DNA of 9,969 nucleotides from an uncultured Prevotella sp. (GCA_934196725.1 CAKPWR010000077.1:1-9969); one strand, 5' to 3'; positions 1 to 6,773 are shown, counted from the first letter of the stretch. Notes: generated by a model not told the origin, from the sequence alone. Numbers and translations: made by a program.

Positions 1-314
1 TTCACCTTAGCCAGTGTTTCCTCACCCTTGGCAGTCAACTTACCTTCCTGCTTCGCCTTCAACAGGGAGAAATAAGGTACATCATACGCCTGTTTGCCTA
101 TCATATAGCGGGAGCCATGACGGCCATAGTGGCTCAGATAGAAAGGCTTATAGCCCTTAGGCGCCGGAGTCAATTGTTTCTGAGGTCCGCGATAAGCCAC
201 ATAGTTACTACCCGAGAGCGTAATGTCTCGCTTGAAATCCTCCAGAGGACTCTGAGCTGACAATGGCATCGCAAAAGCAAGAGATGCCAACAATAATAGA
301 TTCTTTGTGTTCAT
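1..314 (-). CDS. Secreted histidine phosphatase (clade 2, phytase/MINPP-like), N-terminal part
   Basis: Only the first 104 codons are in the window; the gene continues beyond the left edge. The start ATG at 314-312 opens a typical Sec signal peptide: MNTK, a hydrophobic core of about residues 5-18, and a likely cleavage site near PLSA|QS at about residue 20. The motif YGRHGSRY at about residues 63-70 contains the R-H-G-x-R signature of the histidine phosphatase superfamily; His66 would be the phosphorylated catalytic residue. In clade 2 (acid phosphatases, phytases, multiple inositol polyphosphate phosphatases) the motif is usually RHGxRxP; here the last position is Met71. The inferred role is release of phosphate from organic phosphates in the periplasm or at the cell surface. 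The exact substrate cannot be read from this fragment. It lies 107 nt downstream of the esterase gene on the same strand, with no clear TAnnTTTG box of its own, so co-transcription is possible. Confidence 0.82.
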   Translation of the reverse strand, partial: MNTKNLLLLASLAFAMPLSAQSPLEDFKRDITLSGSNYVAYRGPQKQLTPAPKGYKPFYLSHYGRHGSRYMIGKQAYDVPYFSLLKAKQEGKLTAKGEETLAKV

Positions 315-368
315 TGTTACTATATTTTATACGATCATTTTTTATCAAAAATCAAAAGAGAAACCGCT

Positions 369-418
369 TTCAATGGTCTTATATATTACCAATGGTCTTA
401 AATCTACCAATGGCCTTG
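369..418. repeat. Three short direct repeats with 18-19 bp spacing between esterase and phosphatase genes
   Basis: The core CAATGGTCTTA occurs at 371-381 and 390-400, and a diverged copy CAATGGCCTTG at 408-418. Start-to-start spacing is 19 and 18 bp. Copies two and three are preceded by AC, making the small near-palindrome ACCAATGGT. The array sits in the 107-nt gap just after the esterase stop codon and about 55-105 bp before the phosphatase start. A protein-binding array or a remnant of local duplication are both possible; no function is established. Confidence 0.6.
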
Positions 419-421
419 TCT

Positions 422-1612
422 CTACCAGTTCATCAAGTTCTTCAGGAATGGCAACAATTCCTTTGCCATTTTCTGATGCTGCAACTTGCTAGGATGCCAG
501 CTGGCACCATATCCCAAATCGCCTTTCTGGAAAGAGAAGTCGAAGCGATAAATCTCCTTATCCCCCTGCTTCTTCGCATTCTTCATCTTCTTCTCCTTGC
601 CTTTTTTATCCACTACCGTCTTATTCACCAAGGTAAAACCGCTCTTGTTGGCATCAGCGCAGATTCTATCAAGCACAGCTCTCTGCTCGCTACTCTCCTT
701 CTTCCCGAGCATAGGTCCTGTCAGGAGCACAATCTTGGCATCAGGATATTTGCTTCTCACAGTAGTAAGAAACATACGGTAATTTTTCTCATAGAGCTGA
801 ATATCATAATTTTTCGTAGAAAGGTCATTGGTACCCAGGTTGATGCAAACCAGCTGTGGCTGATACTTGGCAAAATCCCATTTCTCATCGTGCTTATTAA
901 ATAAGGTATATTCATACTGCCAAGGCATATTCTCCGCAGAACCCGTCTTAGGACCATTATAGTTGCGATACACACCGATTCCACTGCGGGAAATCGAAGT
1001 ATGCTGTGCCTTCAAGCTATCACTCACGATATTGGCATAAGTCAGCCAATGGTTCTCCGTCTCATCCTCAAAAGGATCGCTCATCTCGATGCTCTCTACA
1101 CCATATCCGCAGGTGATGGAATTACCGATGAACTCAATCTTTCGCTCAGACAAAGCAGGAGCCTCAACAAGCTTACTACCCTTATCCAACACGAATCCAC
1201 GAAACTCTGGAGTGCGATTCAAGCCCTCTATCACATACATCACCTTCACATGATGCACACCCTTAGGCAAGGCAGCAGCCAGTGTAACCACAGAATCACG
1301 CTCTGCATTGAATCCTACCTTAAAAGGTTCACTACCATCAACTTGTGCCATGAAATATCCCGTCATCGGACGGCACATCATCTTCAGGGAAGAGCCTTGA
1401 AAAGAGGCTTCTATGGTTGTACCTGGATAATTAAAGCTAGCCACATCCGGATTCTTGCCGAAGCTTACACGTCCCATGTATTGAATCATAGGATGTGATG
1501 CCTTCATCACCTCTCCTTCGATAGGGAGTGTGGTAGAAGTTTTTCCATTTCCTGCGAAGGCAACAGCGCTCAGCATGGTTGCCATCAATAACAAATTCAT
1601 TTTTTTCATCAT
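422..1612 (-). CDS. Secreted SGNH/GDSL esterase with CE2-type architecture (probable carbohydrate acetyl esterase)
   Basis: The 396-residue product probably removes acetyl groups from carbohydrates such as xylan. A signal peptide (about residues 1-20, ending AVAFA|GNG) predicts export. Residues about 30-150 form a beta-rich region like the N-terminal jelly-roll domain of carbohydrate esterase family 2. The SGNH domain follows: block I is IEFIGNSITCGYG with nucleophile Ser165, block III is LGTNDLS (Gly260, Asn262), and the catalytic His373 lies in ASWHPS. CE2 enzymes are known to work with a Ser-His pair, and the W-H-P context fits that family. A lysine-rich stretch at about 333-352 looks like an insertion. 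The reading frame is open up to 1768, but that would run through the promoter repeats and lack a signal peptide at the N-terminus; tandem ATGs at 1612 and 1609 directly before KKMNLLLM are the sensible start. The substrate is inferred from the family. Confidence 0.85.
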   Translation of the reverse strand: MMKKMNLLLMATMLSAVAFAGNGKTSTTLPIEGEVMKASHPMIQYMGRVSFGKNPDVASFNYPGTTIEASFQGSSLKMMCRPMTGYFMAQVDGSEPFKVGFNAERDSVVTLAAALPKGVHHVKVMYVIEGLNRTPEFRGFVLDKGSKLVEAPALSERKIEFIGNSITCGYGVESIEMSDPFEDETENHWLTYANIVSDSLKAQHTSISRSGIGVYRNYNGPKTGSAENMPWQYEYTLFNKHDEKWDFAKYQPQLVCINLGTNDLSTKNYDIQLYEKNYRMFLTTVRSKYPDAKIVLLTGPMLGKKESSEQRAVLDRICADANKSGFTLVNKTVVDKKGKEKKMKNAKKQGDKEIYRFDFSFQKGDLGYGASWHPSKLQHQKMAKELLPFLKNLMNW

Positions 1613-1620
1613 ATTTTTTT

Positions 1621-1686
1621 TAGTCTGCCTGCAAAAGTATCCTAATTTGCCTGCAAAAGTATTATAATTTGTCTGCAAAAGTACCA
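1621..1686. repeat. Three tandem 22-bp units, each carrying a promoter -7 box
   Basis: Three units of exactly 22 bp (1621-1642, 1643-1664, 1665-1686) share the core TGCCTGCAAAAGTAT (TGTCTGCAAAAGTAC in the third). Read on the minus strand each gives TACTTTTGCAG, a match to the Bacteroidota -7 consensus TAnnTTTG, at 1639-1632, 1661-1654 and 1683-1676. Units two and three also share TAATTTG upstream of the core. The array begins 9 bp from the esterase start codon. Confidence 0.9.
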
Positions 1687-1707
1687 TTATTTCTCGTAAA
1701 AAACAAA
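1676..1707 (-). promoter_or_regulatory. Likely main promoter of the esterase gene
   Basis: On the minus strand, TTTG at 1707-1704 lies 20 nt before TACTTTTG at 1683-1676; the Bacteroidota consensus is TTTG-N19-TAnnTTTG. This is the only one of the three repeated -7 boxes with a good upstream TTTG, so transcription most likely begins near 1669, giving a leader of roughly 55 nt that contains the other two boxes. Confidence 0.6.
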
Positions 1708-1757
1708 CAAACCCGCTTTTTTCTGCTCTTTTCTTCTTTTTATTCGAATATTTATTG

Positions 1758-1765
1758 TATCTTTG
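1758..1765 (+). promoter_or_regulatory. -7 promoter box of tRNA-Leu
   Basis: TATCTTTG fits TAnnTTTG and ends 11 nt before the mature tRNA 5' end, as expected for a tRNA transcribed with a very short leader. The upstream -33 region is only T-rich (TTTT at 1737-1740). It diverges from the esterase promoter about 50 bp away. Confidence 0.7.
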
Positions 1766-1776
1766 CACTCACAAAT

Positions 1777-1858
1777 GCGCTTGTGGCGAAATTGGTAGAC
1801 GCGCTAGACTTAGGATCTAGTGGTTTAGGCCGTGTAGGTTCGAGTCCTATCAGGCGCA
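1777..1858 (+). tRNA. tRNA-Leu (anticodon TAG)
   Basis: A complete class II tRNA folds from the sequence. The acceptor stem pairs GCGCTTG (1777-1783) with CAGGCGC (1851-1857), with one G-T pair. The D stem is GCG/CGC (1786-1788, 1800-1802) around a loop containing TTGGTAGA. The anticodon stem CTAGA/TCTAG (1804-1808, 1816-1820) encloses CTTAGGA, with anticodon TAG at 1811-1813, which reads CTN leucine codons. A long variable arm of about 13 nt follows, then the T arm GTAGG-TTCGAGT-CCTAT. The discriminator base is A1858. The next bases are CAA, so the terminal CCA is not encoded and must be added after transcription. Confidence 0.97.
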
Positions 1859-1862
1859 CAAA

Positions 1863-1903
1863 AAAAATGCTAAGTAGTTAACATCTAACTATTTAGCATT
1901 TTT
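1863..1903. terminator. Bidirectional intrinsic terminator after tRNA-Leu
   Basis: An 18-bp stem (1863-1880 with 1886-1903, a single G-T pair) encloses the loop ACATC. The stem's outer ends are A5 and T5, extended by further A's on the left, so both strands end in a U-run. It begins 4 nt after the tRNA and lies about 70 nt downstream of the small gene ending at 1975, so it can stop both the plus-strand tRNA transcript and the minus-strand tex transcript. Confidence 0.9.
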
Positions 1904-1974
1904 GCTTATTGAAATTACCCATCTTTTTGCTACTATTTGCAAGATAATTCTTAATAACAGAGGAAGATAGACGC

Positions 1975-2265
1975 CTACATCATCCCCTCTAGTTTCTCCT
2001 GCGCCTCGCGCATATCTTTTTCAAAATCCACATGGTCTAGAAGAAAATCCTTTCTGCCTTGCGAAAGAAGAAGATAGAGCTGCGGATTCATGCCTTCTAC
2101 ATACTGGGCGATGGCATACTCTATATCATCACGCTGCGTAGGATTGGTGGAAAATTCAAAAACCCTAAGCTTCTGATGAATAAAGCAATATGCCGACTCT
2201 ATGCAATCTCTGGTGATGCTCCCCAATAGGAGAGCATCACCATTATGATCTTGATTCTGATTCAT
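1975..2265 (-). CDS. Uncharacterised 96-residue protein coupled to tex
   Basis: I do not recognise a family. The product is 96 residues, soluble, with no signal peptide or membrane segment, and has an acidic, probably helical C-terminal half (LDHVDFEKDMREAQEKLEGMM). It has two cysteines (Cys21, Cys27) in the stretch RDCIESAYCFIHQ, six apart, which need not bind metal. The middle contains YAIAQYVEGMNPQLYLLLSQGRK. The ATG at 2265 starts 15 nt after the tex stop codon, with the purine-rich sequence GAAAGAA in the gap, so it is almost certainly in one operon with tex and ends before the shared terminator at 1863-1903. That arrangement supports it being a real gene. A role linked to Tex is only an inference from position. 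Confidence 0.75.
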   Translation of the reverse strand: MNQNQDHNGDALLLGSITRDCIESAYCFIHQKLRVFEFSTNPTQRDDIEYAIAQYVEGMNPQLYLLLSQGRKDFLLDHVDFEKDMREAQEKLEGMM

Positions 2266-2280
2266 TCTGAATATTCTTTC

Positions 2281-4413
2281 TTACTTTACTCCCTTCATGG
2301 AAAGGGCGATGCGCTTGCGCTTCAAATCTACTTCTGCCACACGCACCATCACATGCTCATGAAGCTTTACCACCTCACTTGGATCATTGATATAACGGTT
2401 TGACATTTGGGAAACATGAACCAAACCATCGTTGTGGACACCTATATCAACAAAGGCACCAAACTTGGTAATATTGGTGACGATACCCGGCACAATCATG
2501 CCCACCTGTAAATCTTCAATGGTTTTTATGCTTGCATCAAACTCAAACTTCTCCACCTCACCACGAGGATCCAAACCCGGTTTGTCAAGCTCAGCCATGA
2601 TATCCGTCAAAGTAGGCATACCTACCTCAGCAGTTACATATTTCTTGATATCAATCTTCTTCTGTAGAGATTTATCTTCAACCAATTGCTTCACGGTAAC
2701 ACCCTGATCCTTTGCCATCTGCTCTACCAGCGCATAACGCTCAGGATGCACGGCACTATTATCCAAAGGATTCTTGGCACCAGGAATACGGAGGAAACCG
2801 GCACACTGCTCGAAGGCAGATGGACCCAACCGAGGCACCTTCTTCAACTGGGCACGGGAAGCGAAAGCTCCATTCTCACGGCGATATTCAACGATATTTT
2901 TGGCAAGAGTAGGTCCCAATCCACTCACGTAAGTAAGAAGATGCTGAGATGCAGTATTCAGATTCACACCTACCGAGTTCACGCAACTCATCACCACGGT
3001 ATCGAGACTCTTTTTAAGCTGTGTCTGATCCACATCATGCTGATACTGTCCGACACCGATACTCTTTGGGTCAATCTTCACCAACTCAGCAAGCGGGTCC
3101 ATCAGTCTTCGCCCAATGCTCACGGCACCACGAACAGTAACATCCTCATCGGGGAACTCATCTCTCGCAATCTTTGAAGCTGAATAGATAGAAGCACCAT
3201 CCTCACTTACCACATAGATATCCACAGGATGTGGATAACTGATTTCGTGCAGCCAATCGCTGGTTTCGCGGCTTGCAGTACCATTGCCCACAGCCATTGC
3301 CTCCACCTGATACATCTTCACCATGCGCTGGATGGCAGCAGTAGCCTCATTCTTCTTGTTACGGGGAGGATGAGGAAATATGATTTCGTGATGAATCAGA
3401 TTGCCCTGCGCATCGAGACAACAGGTTTTACAGCCATTGGCAAAACCTGGATCCACAGCCATCACACGCTTCTGTCCTAAAGGGGCAGCGAGCAAAAGCT
3501 GACGCAGGTTTTCTGCGAACACGACAATAGCCTCCTCATCAGCCTTCTGCTTGCTGAGAGCAGCAAACTCAGTTTCAATACTAGGCTTCAGCAGACGCTT
3601 GAAGGCATCATCCACGGCCTCACCCACCAAAGTCTGGCATTCACCGAAACCATGTACATAGTGACGTTTCAGTTTATCTTGGCATTGCTCGTCATCAGCC
3701 GAAATGCTGATACGGAGGAAACCAGCCGCTTCACCACGACGCATCGCCAGCAAGCGATGGGAAGAACATTTCTTTAAAGGCTCTGAGAAATCAAAGTAAT
3801 CAGAGAAGCGCTGAGCCTCCTCTTCATCCTTCTTCTTTGCCACAACCTTTGAGGTAATGATGGCTCCACGACGGAACTCGCCACGAATCTGATTTCTGCT
3901 CTCCTCACTCTCGCTCACCGTCTCGGCAATAATGTCTTTGGCACCCTGCAAGGCTGCCTCCACATCCTTCACCTTTTCACCCACAAACTTTCTTGCAGCC
4001 TGCTCCGGATTACGCTCACGCTGGAACAGGAGCAACTGTGCCAAAGGCTCCAAGCCTGCCTCACGTGCTATCTGAGCACGGGTTCTGCGCTTTGGCTTAT
4101 ATGGCAGATAAATATCCTCCAACTCTGTAGCATCCCAGCAGTTTGCGATACGCTCCTTGAGTGCATCGGTCAGCTTTCCCTGTTCTTCTATGGTCTTGAG
4201 GATAGTTTCCTTGCGCTTAGCCATCTCCTTCAACTTTTCATTAGCCTGGGCGATAGCTTCAATATTCACCTCATCCATATTTCCCGTTTTCTCCTTCCGG
4301 TATCGGGAAATGAAAGGAATGGTACAACCCTCATTGAGCAGTGCCAAGGTATTTTCGACAGCCTGCTCACTCAGTTTGAGCTGGACTGCAATAATCTTTG
4401 TAAATTGATTCAT
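2281..4413 (-). CDS. tex: Tex family nucleic-acid-binding transcription accessory protein
   Basis: The 710-residue product is full length for a slightly short Tex (family members are usually about 720-785 residues). The helical N-terminal region carries the conserved patches TIPFISRYRKEKTG (about 31-44) and LPYKPKRRTR (about 103-112). A YqgF/RNase H-like domain starts at MAVDPGFANGCK (about 318-329) and continues through AVGNGTASRET (about 374-384). The highly conserved IGVGQYQHDV (about 452-461) precedes helix-hairpin-helix motifs (about 490-545). A C-terminal S1 RNA-binding domain spans about 636-706 (VGMIVPGIVTNITKFGAFVDIG). Tex proteins are cytoplasmic, bind nucleic acids and affect transcription and stress tolerance; the precise activity is not settled for this phylum. 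It is the first gene of a two-gene unit with the 96-residue protein. The start at 4413 is about 28 nt from a TACCTTTG promoter box. Confidence 0.96.
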   Translation of the reverse strand: MNQFTKIIAVQLKLSEQAVENTLALLNEGCTIPFISRYRKEKTGNMDEVNIEAIAQANEKLKEMAKRKETILKTIEEQGKLTDALKERIANCWDATELEDIYLPYKPKRRTRAQIAREAGLEPLAQLLLFQRERNPEQAARKFVGEKVKDVEAALQGAKDIIAETVSESEESRNQIRGEFRRGAIITSKVVAKKKDEEEAQRFSDYFDFSEPLKKCSSHRLLAMRRGEAAGFLRISISADDEQCQDKLKRHYVHGFGECQTLVGEAVDDAFKRLLKPSIETEFAALSKQKADEEAIVVFAENLRQLLLAAPLGQKRVMAVDPGFANGCKTCCLDAQGNLIHHEIIFPHPPRNKKNEATAAIQRMVKMYQVEAMAVGNGTASRETSDWLHEISYPHPVDIYVVSEDGASIYSASKIARDEFPDEDVTVRGAVSIGRRLMDPLAELVKIDPKSIGVGQYQHDVDQTQLKKSLDTVVMSCVNSVGVNLNTASQHLLTYVSGLGPTLAKNIVEYRRENGAFASRAQLKKVPRLGPSAFEQCAGFLRIPGAKNPLDNSAVHPERYALVEQMAKDQGVTVKQLVEDKSLQKKIDIKKYVTAEVGMPTLTDIMAELDKPGLDPRGEVEKFEFDASIKTIEDLQVGMIVPGIVTNITKFGAFVDIGVHNDGLVHVSQMSNRYINDPSEVVKLHEHVMVRVAEVDLKRKRIALSMKGVK

Positions 4414-4440
4414 CTTTCTTATAATTGTTTATAGTAGATG

Positions 4441-4448
4441 CAAAGGTA
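4441..4448 (-). promoter_or_regulatory. -7 promoter box of tex
   Basis: Minus strand reads TACCTTTG (4448-4441), matching TAnnTTTG. No TTTG is found at the ideal 19-nt spacing; the nearest (4466-4463) is at 14 nt and lies inside the hairpin at 4455-4488. The promoter is thus placed directly behind the terminator of the upstream kinase gene. Confidence 0.65.
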
Positions 4449-4454
4449 CATAAA

Positions 4455-4488
4455 AAAAGTCGCAAAGACGAAACTCCTTGCGACTTTT
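4455..4488 (-). terminator. Intrinsic terminator of the two-component operon
   Basis: An 11-bp perfect stem (4455-4465 AAAAGTCGCAA with 4478-4488) and a 12-nt loop are followed on the minus strand by a run of seven T's (4458-4452, partly within the stem). It lies 35 nt downstream of the histidine kinase stop codon. Confidence 0.88.
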
Positions 4489-4522
4489 AAGATTTATTTC
4501 TTCTACCTGAGGCTTCTGTTTT

Positions 4523-5983
4523 TTATTTCTTGATGGTAAACTCAAACTTCAGTCCACCTTCAGGCAAATTATTTACCCTGATAGTACCGCCATGCAGCAA
4601 CACGGCATTCTTCACGATTGCCAAGCCCAAACCAGTACCTCCCATCTTTCGACTTCTTCCCTTATCTACACGATAAAAACGTTCAAAGAGACGGGCTAGA
4701 TGCTCCTGAGGCACTCCCTGACCATTATCCTTGAAGATGAAATGCCATTTATTGCCCTGCTCTCTTGCCTCTAGCGTCATGGTTGTCCCCTCTCCGGCAT
4801 AAGCGATGGCATTATCCGTAAGATTACGGAACACACTATACAACAGACTTCTATTACCCTTCACCACAATACGTTCAGGCAACTTATTGACAAAAGTCAT
4901 GTGATGACCTTCTCTTTCCAAAGTAGTCTCACGATTGATATCAGCCACCATCATCGTGATATCCACCGCCTCAAAATCTATCATATCCGAACCGTCATCC
5001 AGTCGGTTTAAGGTAGAAATATCACGGAGCAGCGAGGTAAGACGCTCACTCTGCGCATAACAGCGCTGCAGGAATAAAGCCTTCGTTTCCTCATTGATAT
5101 GCGGATTGTCAAGAATGGTTTCCAGATATCCCTGAATACTGGCTACCGGGGTTTTGAGTTCGTGAGCGATATTCTGGGTAAGCTGGCGCTTCAAGATATC
5201 CTGCTCCTTGCGCGTTGTCTGGATACGCTTGTACATCTTGATGATTCGCTCGGCTATATCACCCAACTCATCATTAGGGAATTTAGCCAAGTCCTCAATC
5301 TCCAGACTCTCATTATGGTCTGCCTTGTAAGCAAAAATACGGAGCTTGGCGACATTCTTCGCCAATCTATTTGTAAAACGGTAAAGCACAATGGTTAGCA
5401 GGATGATGGCAGCCAAGGCAAACCAGATATAATGCTGGTCAGCCTGAAGCGACCTGGCCAAATCGTCATTATATGGCAATGCTGTACGAACGATAAGATG
5501 ACTCTTCGGAAAATAGGACGCCACATAGAAATAATCATGCTTCAGCGTTTTCGACTGCCGCTCCACGCTCGTACCCATCCCCTCCTTCAATGCCTGTGCT
5601 ATCTCCGCGCGTTGGGCATGATTGGAAAAGTGGCGATAATCCTTGCTCATATTGTCAAAGATTACGGTTCCATCCTTCTTGACCAAAGTTACACGAAGGT
5701 CCTTGCTCTCATGCGTCTGCACAAAATCTTCCAGTTTTGCCTCTGCCACACGCACGCTATCCACCACCTCCACACTGTCAGAAAGGAGAATACCACCAGT
5801 CTTGGACAATTCCAAATCTTCTGACAGCAGTTCATTATAGTTGGCAAGTTTCAGAGTCAACGTACTTATTTTATACTGTTTCTCGCGTTCCTGCTGAAAC
5901 ACTATAAAACTGACGGCGAACACAAGGAACACCGCCAGTACGCTGAAATACAACTTTTTACCTACATTATTCAGTTTAAACAT
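4523..5983 (-). CDS. Membrane sensor histidine kinase (PhoR-like) of a two-component system
   Basis: The 486-residue kinase has a first membrane segment at about residues 11-29, an extracytoplasmic sensor region of about 30-184, and a second membrane segment at about 185-203. A HAMP-like/coiled linker (about 204-262) leads to the HisKA domain with phospho-acceptor His274 in NIAHELKTP. The ATP-binding domain shows the N box (NLTDNAIAYA, about 387-396), G1 box (DNGQG, about 419-423), F box (LFERFYR, about 432-438) and G2 box (GGTGLGLAIV, about 448-457). All catalytic motifs are intact. It would autophosphorylate and pass phosphate to the response regulator encoded 12 nt upstream. The layout resembles PhoR-type kinases, but the sensed signal cannot be read from the sequence and the phosphate-sensing label is not proven. 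Confidence 0.95.
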   Translation of the reverse strand: MFKLNNVGKKLYFSVLAVFLVFAVSFIVFQQEREKQYKISTLTLKLANYNELLSEDLELSKTGGILLSDSVEVVDSVRVAEAKLEDFVQTHESKDLRVTLVKKDGTVIFDNMSKDYRHFSNHAQRAEIAQALKEGMGTSVERQSKTLKHDYFYVASYFPKSHLIVRTALPYNDDLARSLQADQHYIWFALAAIILLTIVLYRFTNRLAKNVAKLRIFAYKADHNESLEIEDLAKFPNDELGDIAERIIKMYKRIQTTRKEQDILKRQLTQNIAHELKTPVASIQGYLETILDNPHINEETKALFLQRCYAQSERLTSLLRDISTLNRLDDGSDMIDFEAVDITMMVADINRETTLEREGHHMTFVNKLPERIVVKGNRSLLYSVFRNLTDNAIAYAGEGTTMTLEAREQGNKWHFIFKDNGQGVPQEHLARLFERFYRVDKGRSRKMGGTGLGLAIVKNAVLLHGGTIRVNNLPEGGLKFEFTIKK

Positions 5984-5995
5984 GATGATATATGT

Positions 5996-6691
5996 TTATG
6001 CATCAAAATAATAACCAAATCCCAGACGGGTAACGATACACTTGGAAAATTTACCAATCTTCTTGCGCATACGGGTAATATTCACATCCACAGTACGGTC
6101 GAGCACCATCACATCCTTTGGCCATACACGGTCGATGAGTTCCTGACGGGAGAACACCTTGCCGCGCTCTTCAAGCAAAAGGCGCAAGAGTTCAAACTCC
6201 GTTTTGGTAAATGGCACACTCTCTCCATCCACGGTCACCGTCTTCTTGTCAAGATTCAGCTGCAATCCCTGATAGTTAATCACAGATGGCTCACTGTTGT
6301 TACCTCTCTGTTCCATCGTACGGCGCAGTACAGCACGCACACGCACCATCACCTCTCGGATAGAGAAAGGCTTGGAAATATAATCATCTGCACCCAGATT
6401 GAATCCAGTCACAGTATCATTCTCCGTATCACGGGCAGTCAGGAAAATGATAGGCACATGAGCTGTCATCGGATTCTCCTTCAACTGTTTAGCCAACTGA
6501 AAGCCGCTCATTTCCCCCATCATCACATCAAGCAACAAAAGATCGTAAGAGGCTATATCCATCGACATCGCTTCTTCACCCGAATTGACAGAGTCTGCCT
6601 GATATCCCTCTGTCTCCAAGTTGAATTTCAAGATTTCACACAAGTCCTGCTCATCATCGACAACCAGGATTTTCTTTTTATTTGCTTCCAT
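5996..6691 (-). CDS. OmpR/PhoB-family response regulator
   Basis: The 231-residue protein has a receiver domain at about 6-123 with the acidic pocket Asp12/Asp13, phosphorylation site Asp55 (LLLLDVMMGE), switch Thr85 and conserved Lys107 (SKPF). A winged-helix DNA-binding domain occupies about 137-230; its recognition region is about LDRTVDVNITRMRKKIG (198-213). The FTKTEFELLRLL and SRQELIDRVW motifs are standard for the OmpR/PhoB family. It is the first gene of the operon, followed after 12 nt by its kinase. Direct repeats upstream (6737-6773) have the 10-11-bp phasing that dimers of this family bind, which suggests autoregulation. The sequence is closer in feel to PhoB than to other OmpR members, but I give no gene symbol because the target genes are unknown. 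Confidence 0.96.
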   Translation of the reverse strand: MEANKKKILVVDDEQDLCEILKFNLETEGYQADSVNSGEEAMSMDIASYDLLLLDVMMGEMSGFQLAKQLKENPMTAHVPIIFLTARDTENDTVTGFNLGADDYISKPFSIREVMVRVRAVLRRTMEQRGNNSEPSVINYQGLQLNLDKKTVTVDGESVPFTKTEFELLRLLLEERGKVFSRQELIDRVWPKDVMVLDRTVDVNITRMRKKIGKFSKCIVTRLGFGYYFDA

Positions 6692-6716
6692 ATTCCTATC
6701 ATTTAAATTCTGCCTG

Positions 6717-6724
6717 CAAAATTA
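6717..6724 (-). promoter_or_regulatory. -7 promoter box of the two-component operon
   Basis: Minus strand reads TAATTTTG followed by CAGGCAG, matching TAnnTTTG and the same extended context (TTTGCAGGCA) seen before the icd and esterase genes. The position 19 nt upstream (6747-6744, TGCG) is a poor -33 element, consistent with a promoter that needs an activator. Confidence 0.72.
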
Positions 6725-6736
6725 CACTTTTTCTTT

Positions 6737-6773
6737 TGTAATACGCATTACATTTGATTACAATTTAATTACA
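6737..6773. promoter_or_regulatory. Probable operator: three direct repeats of TGTAAT with 10-11 bp phasing
   Basis: On the minus strand TGTAAT begins at 6773, 6762 and 6752 (spacing 11 and 10), followed after GCGT by the inverted copy ATTACA (6742-6737). Direct repeats at one helical turn just upstream of a weak promoter are characteristic of OmpR/PhoB-family sites, and the -33 position of the regulator promoter falls within this block. The TGTAAT half-site resembles the TGTCAT/TGTAAC of the E. coli pho box. Binding by the adjacent regulator is an inference. Confidence 0.55.

Noticed and set aside
263..904. A 213-codon plus-strand frame across the phosphatase and esterase genes
   Set aside because: It overlaps two convincing minus-strand genes and their gap, has no promoter or ribosome-binding site, and its composition looks like antisense coding.
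1621..1686. A CRISPR-like or mobile-element repeat
   Set aside because: The units are contiguous, 22 bp long and contain promoter boxes, with no variable spacers, no cas genes and no transposase nearby.
1613..1768. A longer esterase N-terminus starting at 1768
   Set aside because: It would translate through the triple promoter repeat and displace the signal peptide from the N-terminus; the ATG at 1612 is far better.
1777..1858. An integration (att) site at the tRNA-Leu 3' end
   Set aside because: No integrase gene and no second copy of the tRNA 3' end are present in the window; ordinary core genes follow directly.
2686..3177. A 163-codon plus-strand frame within tex
   Set aside because: It lies wholly antisense to a well-conserved stretch of tex with no independent start signals.
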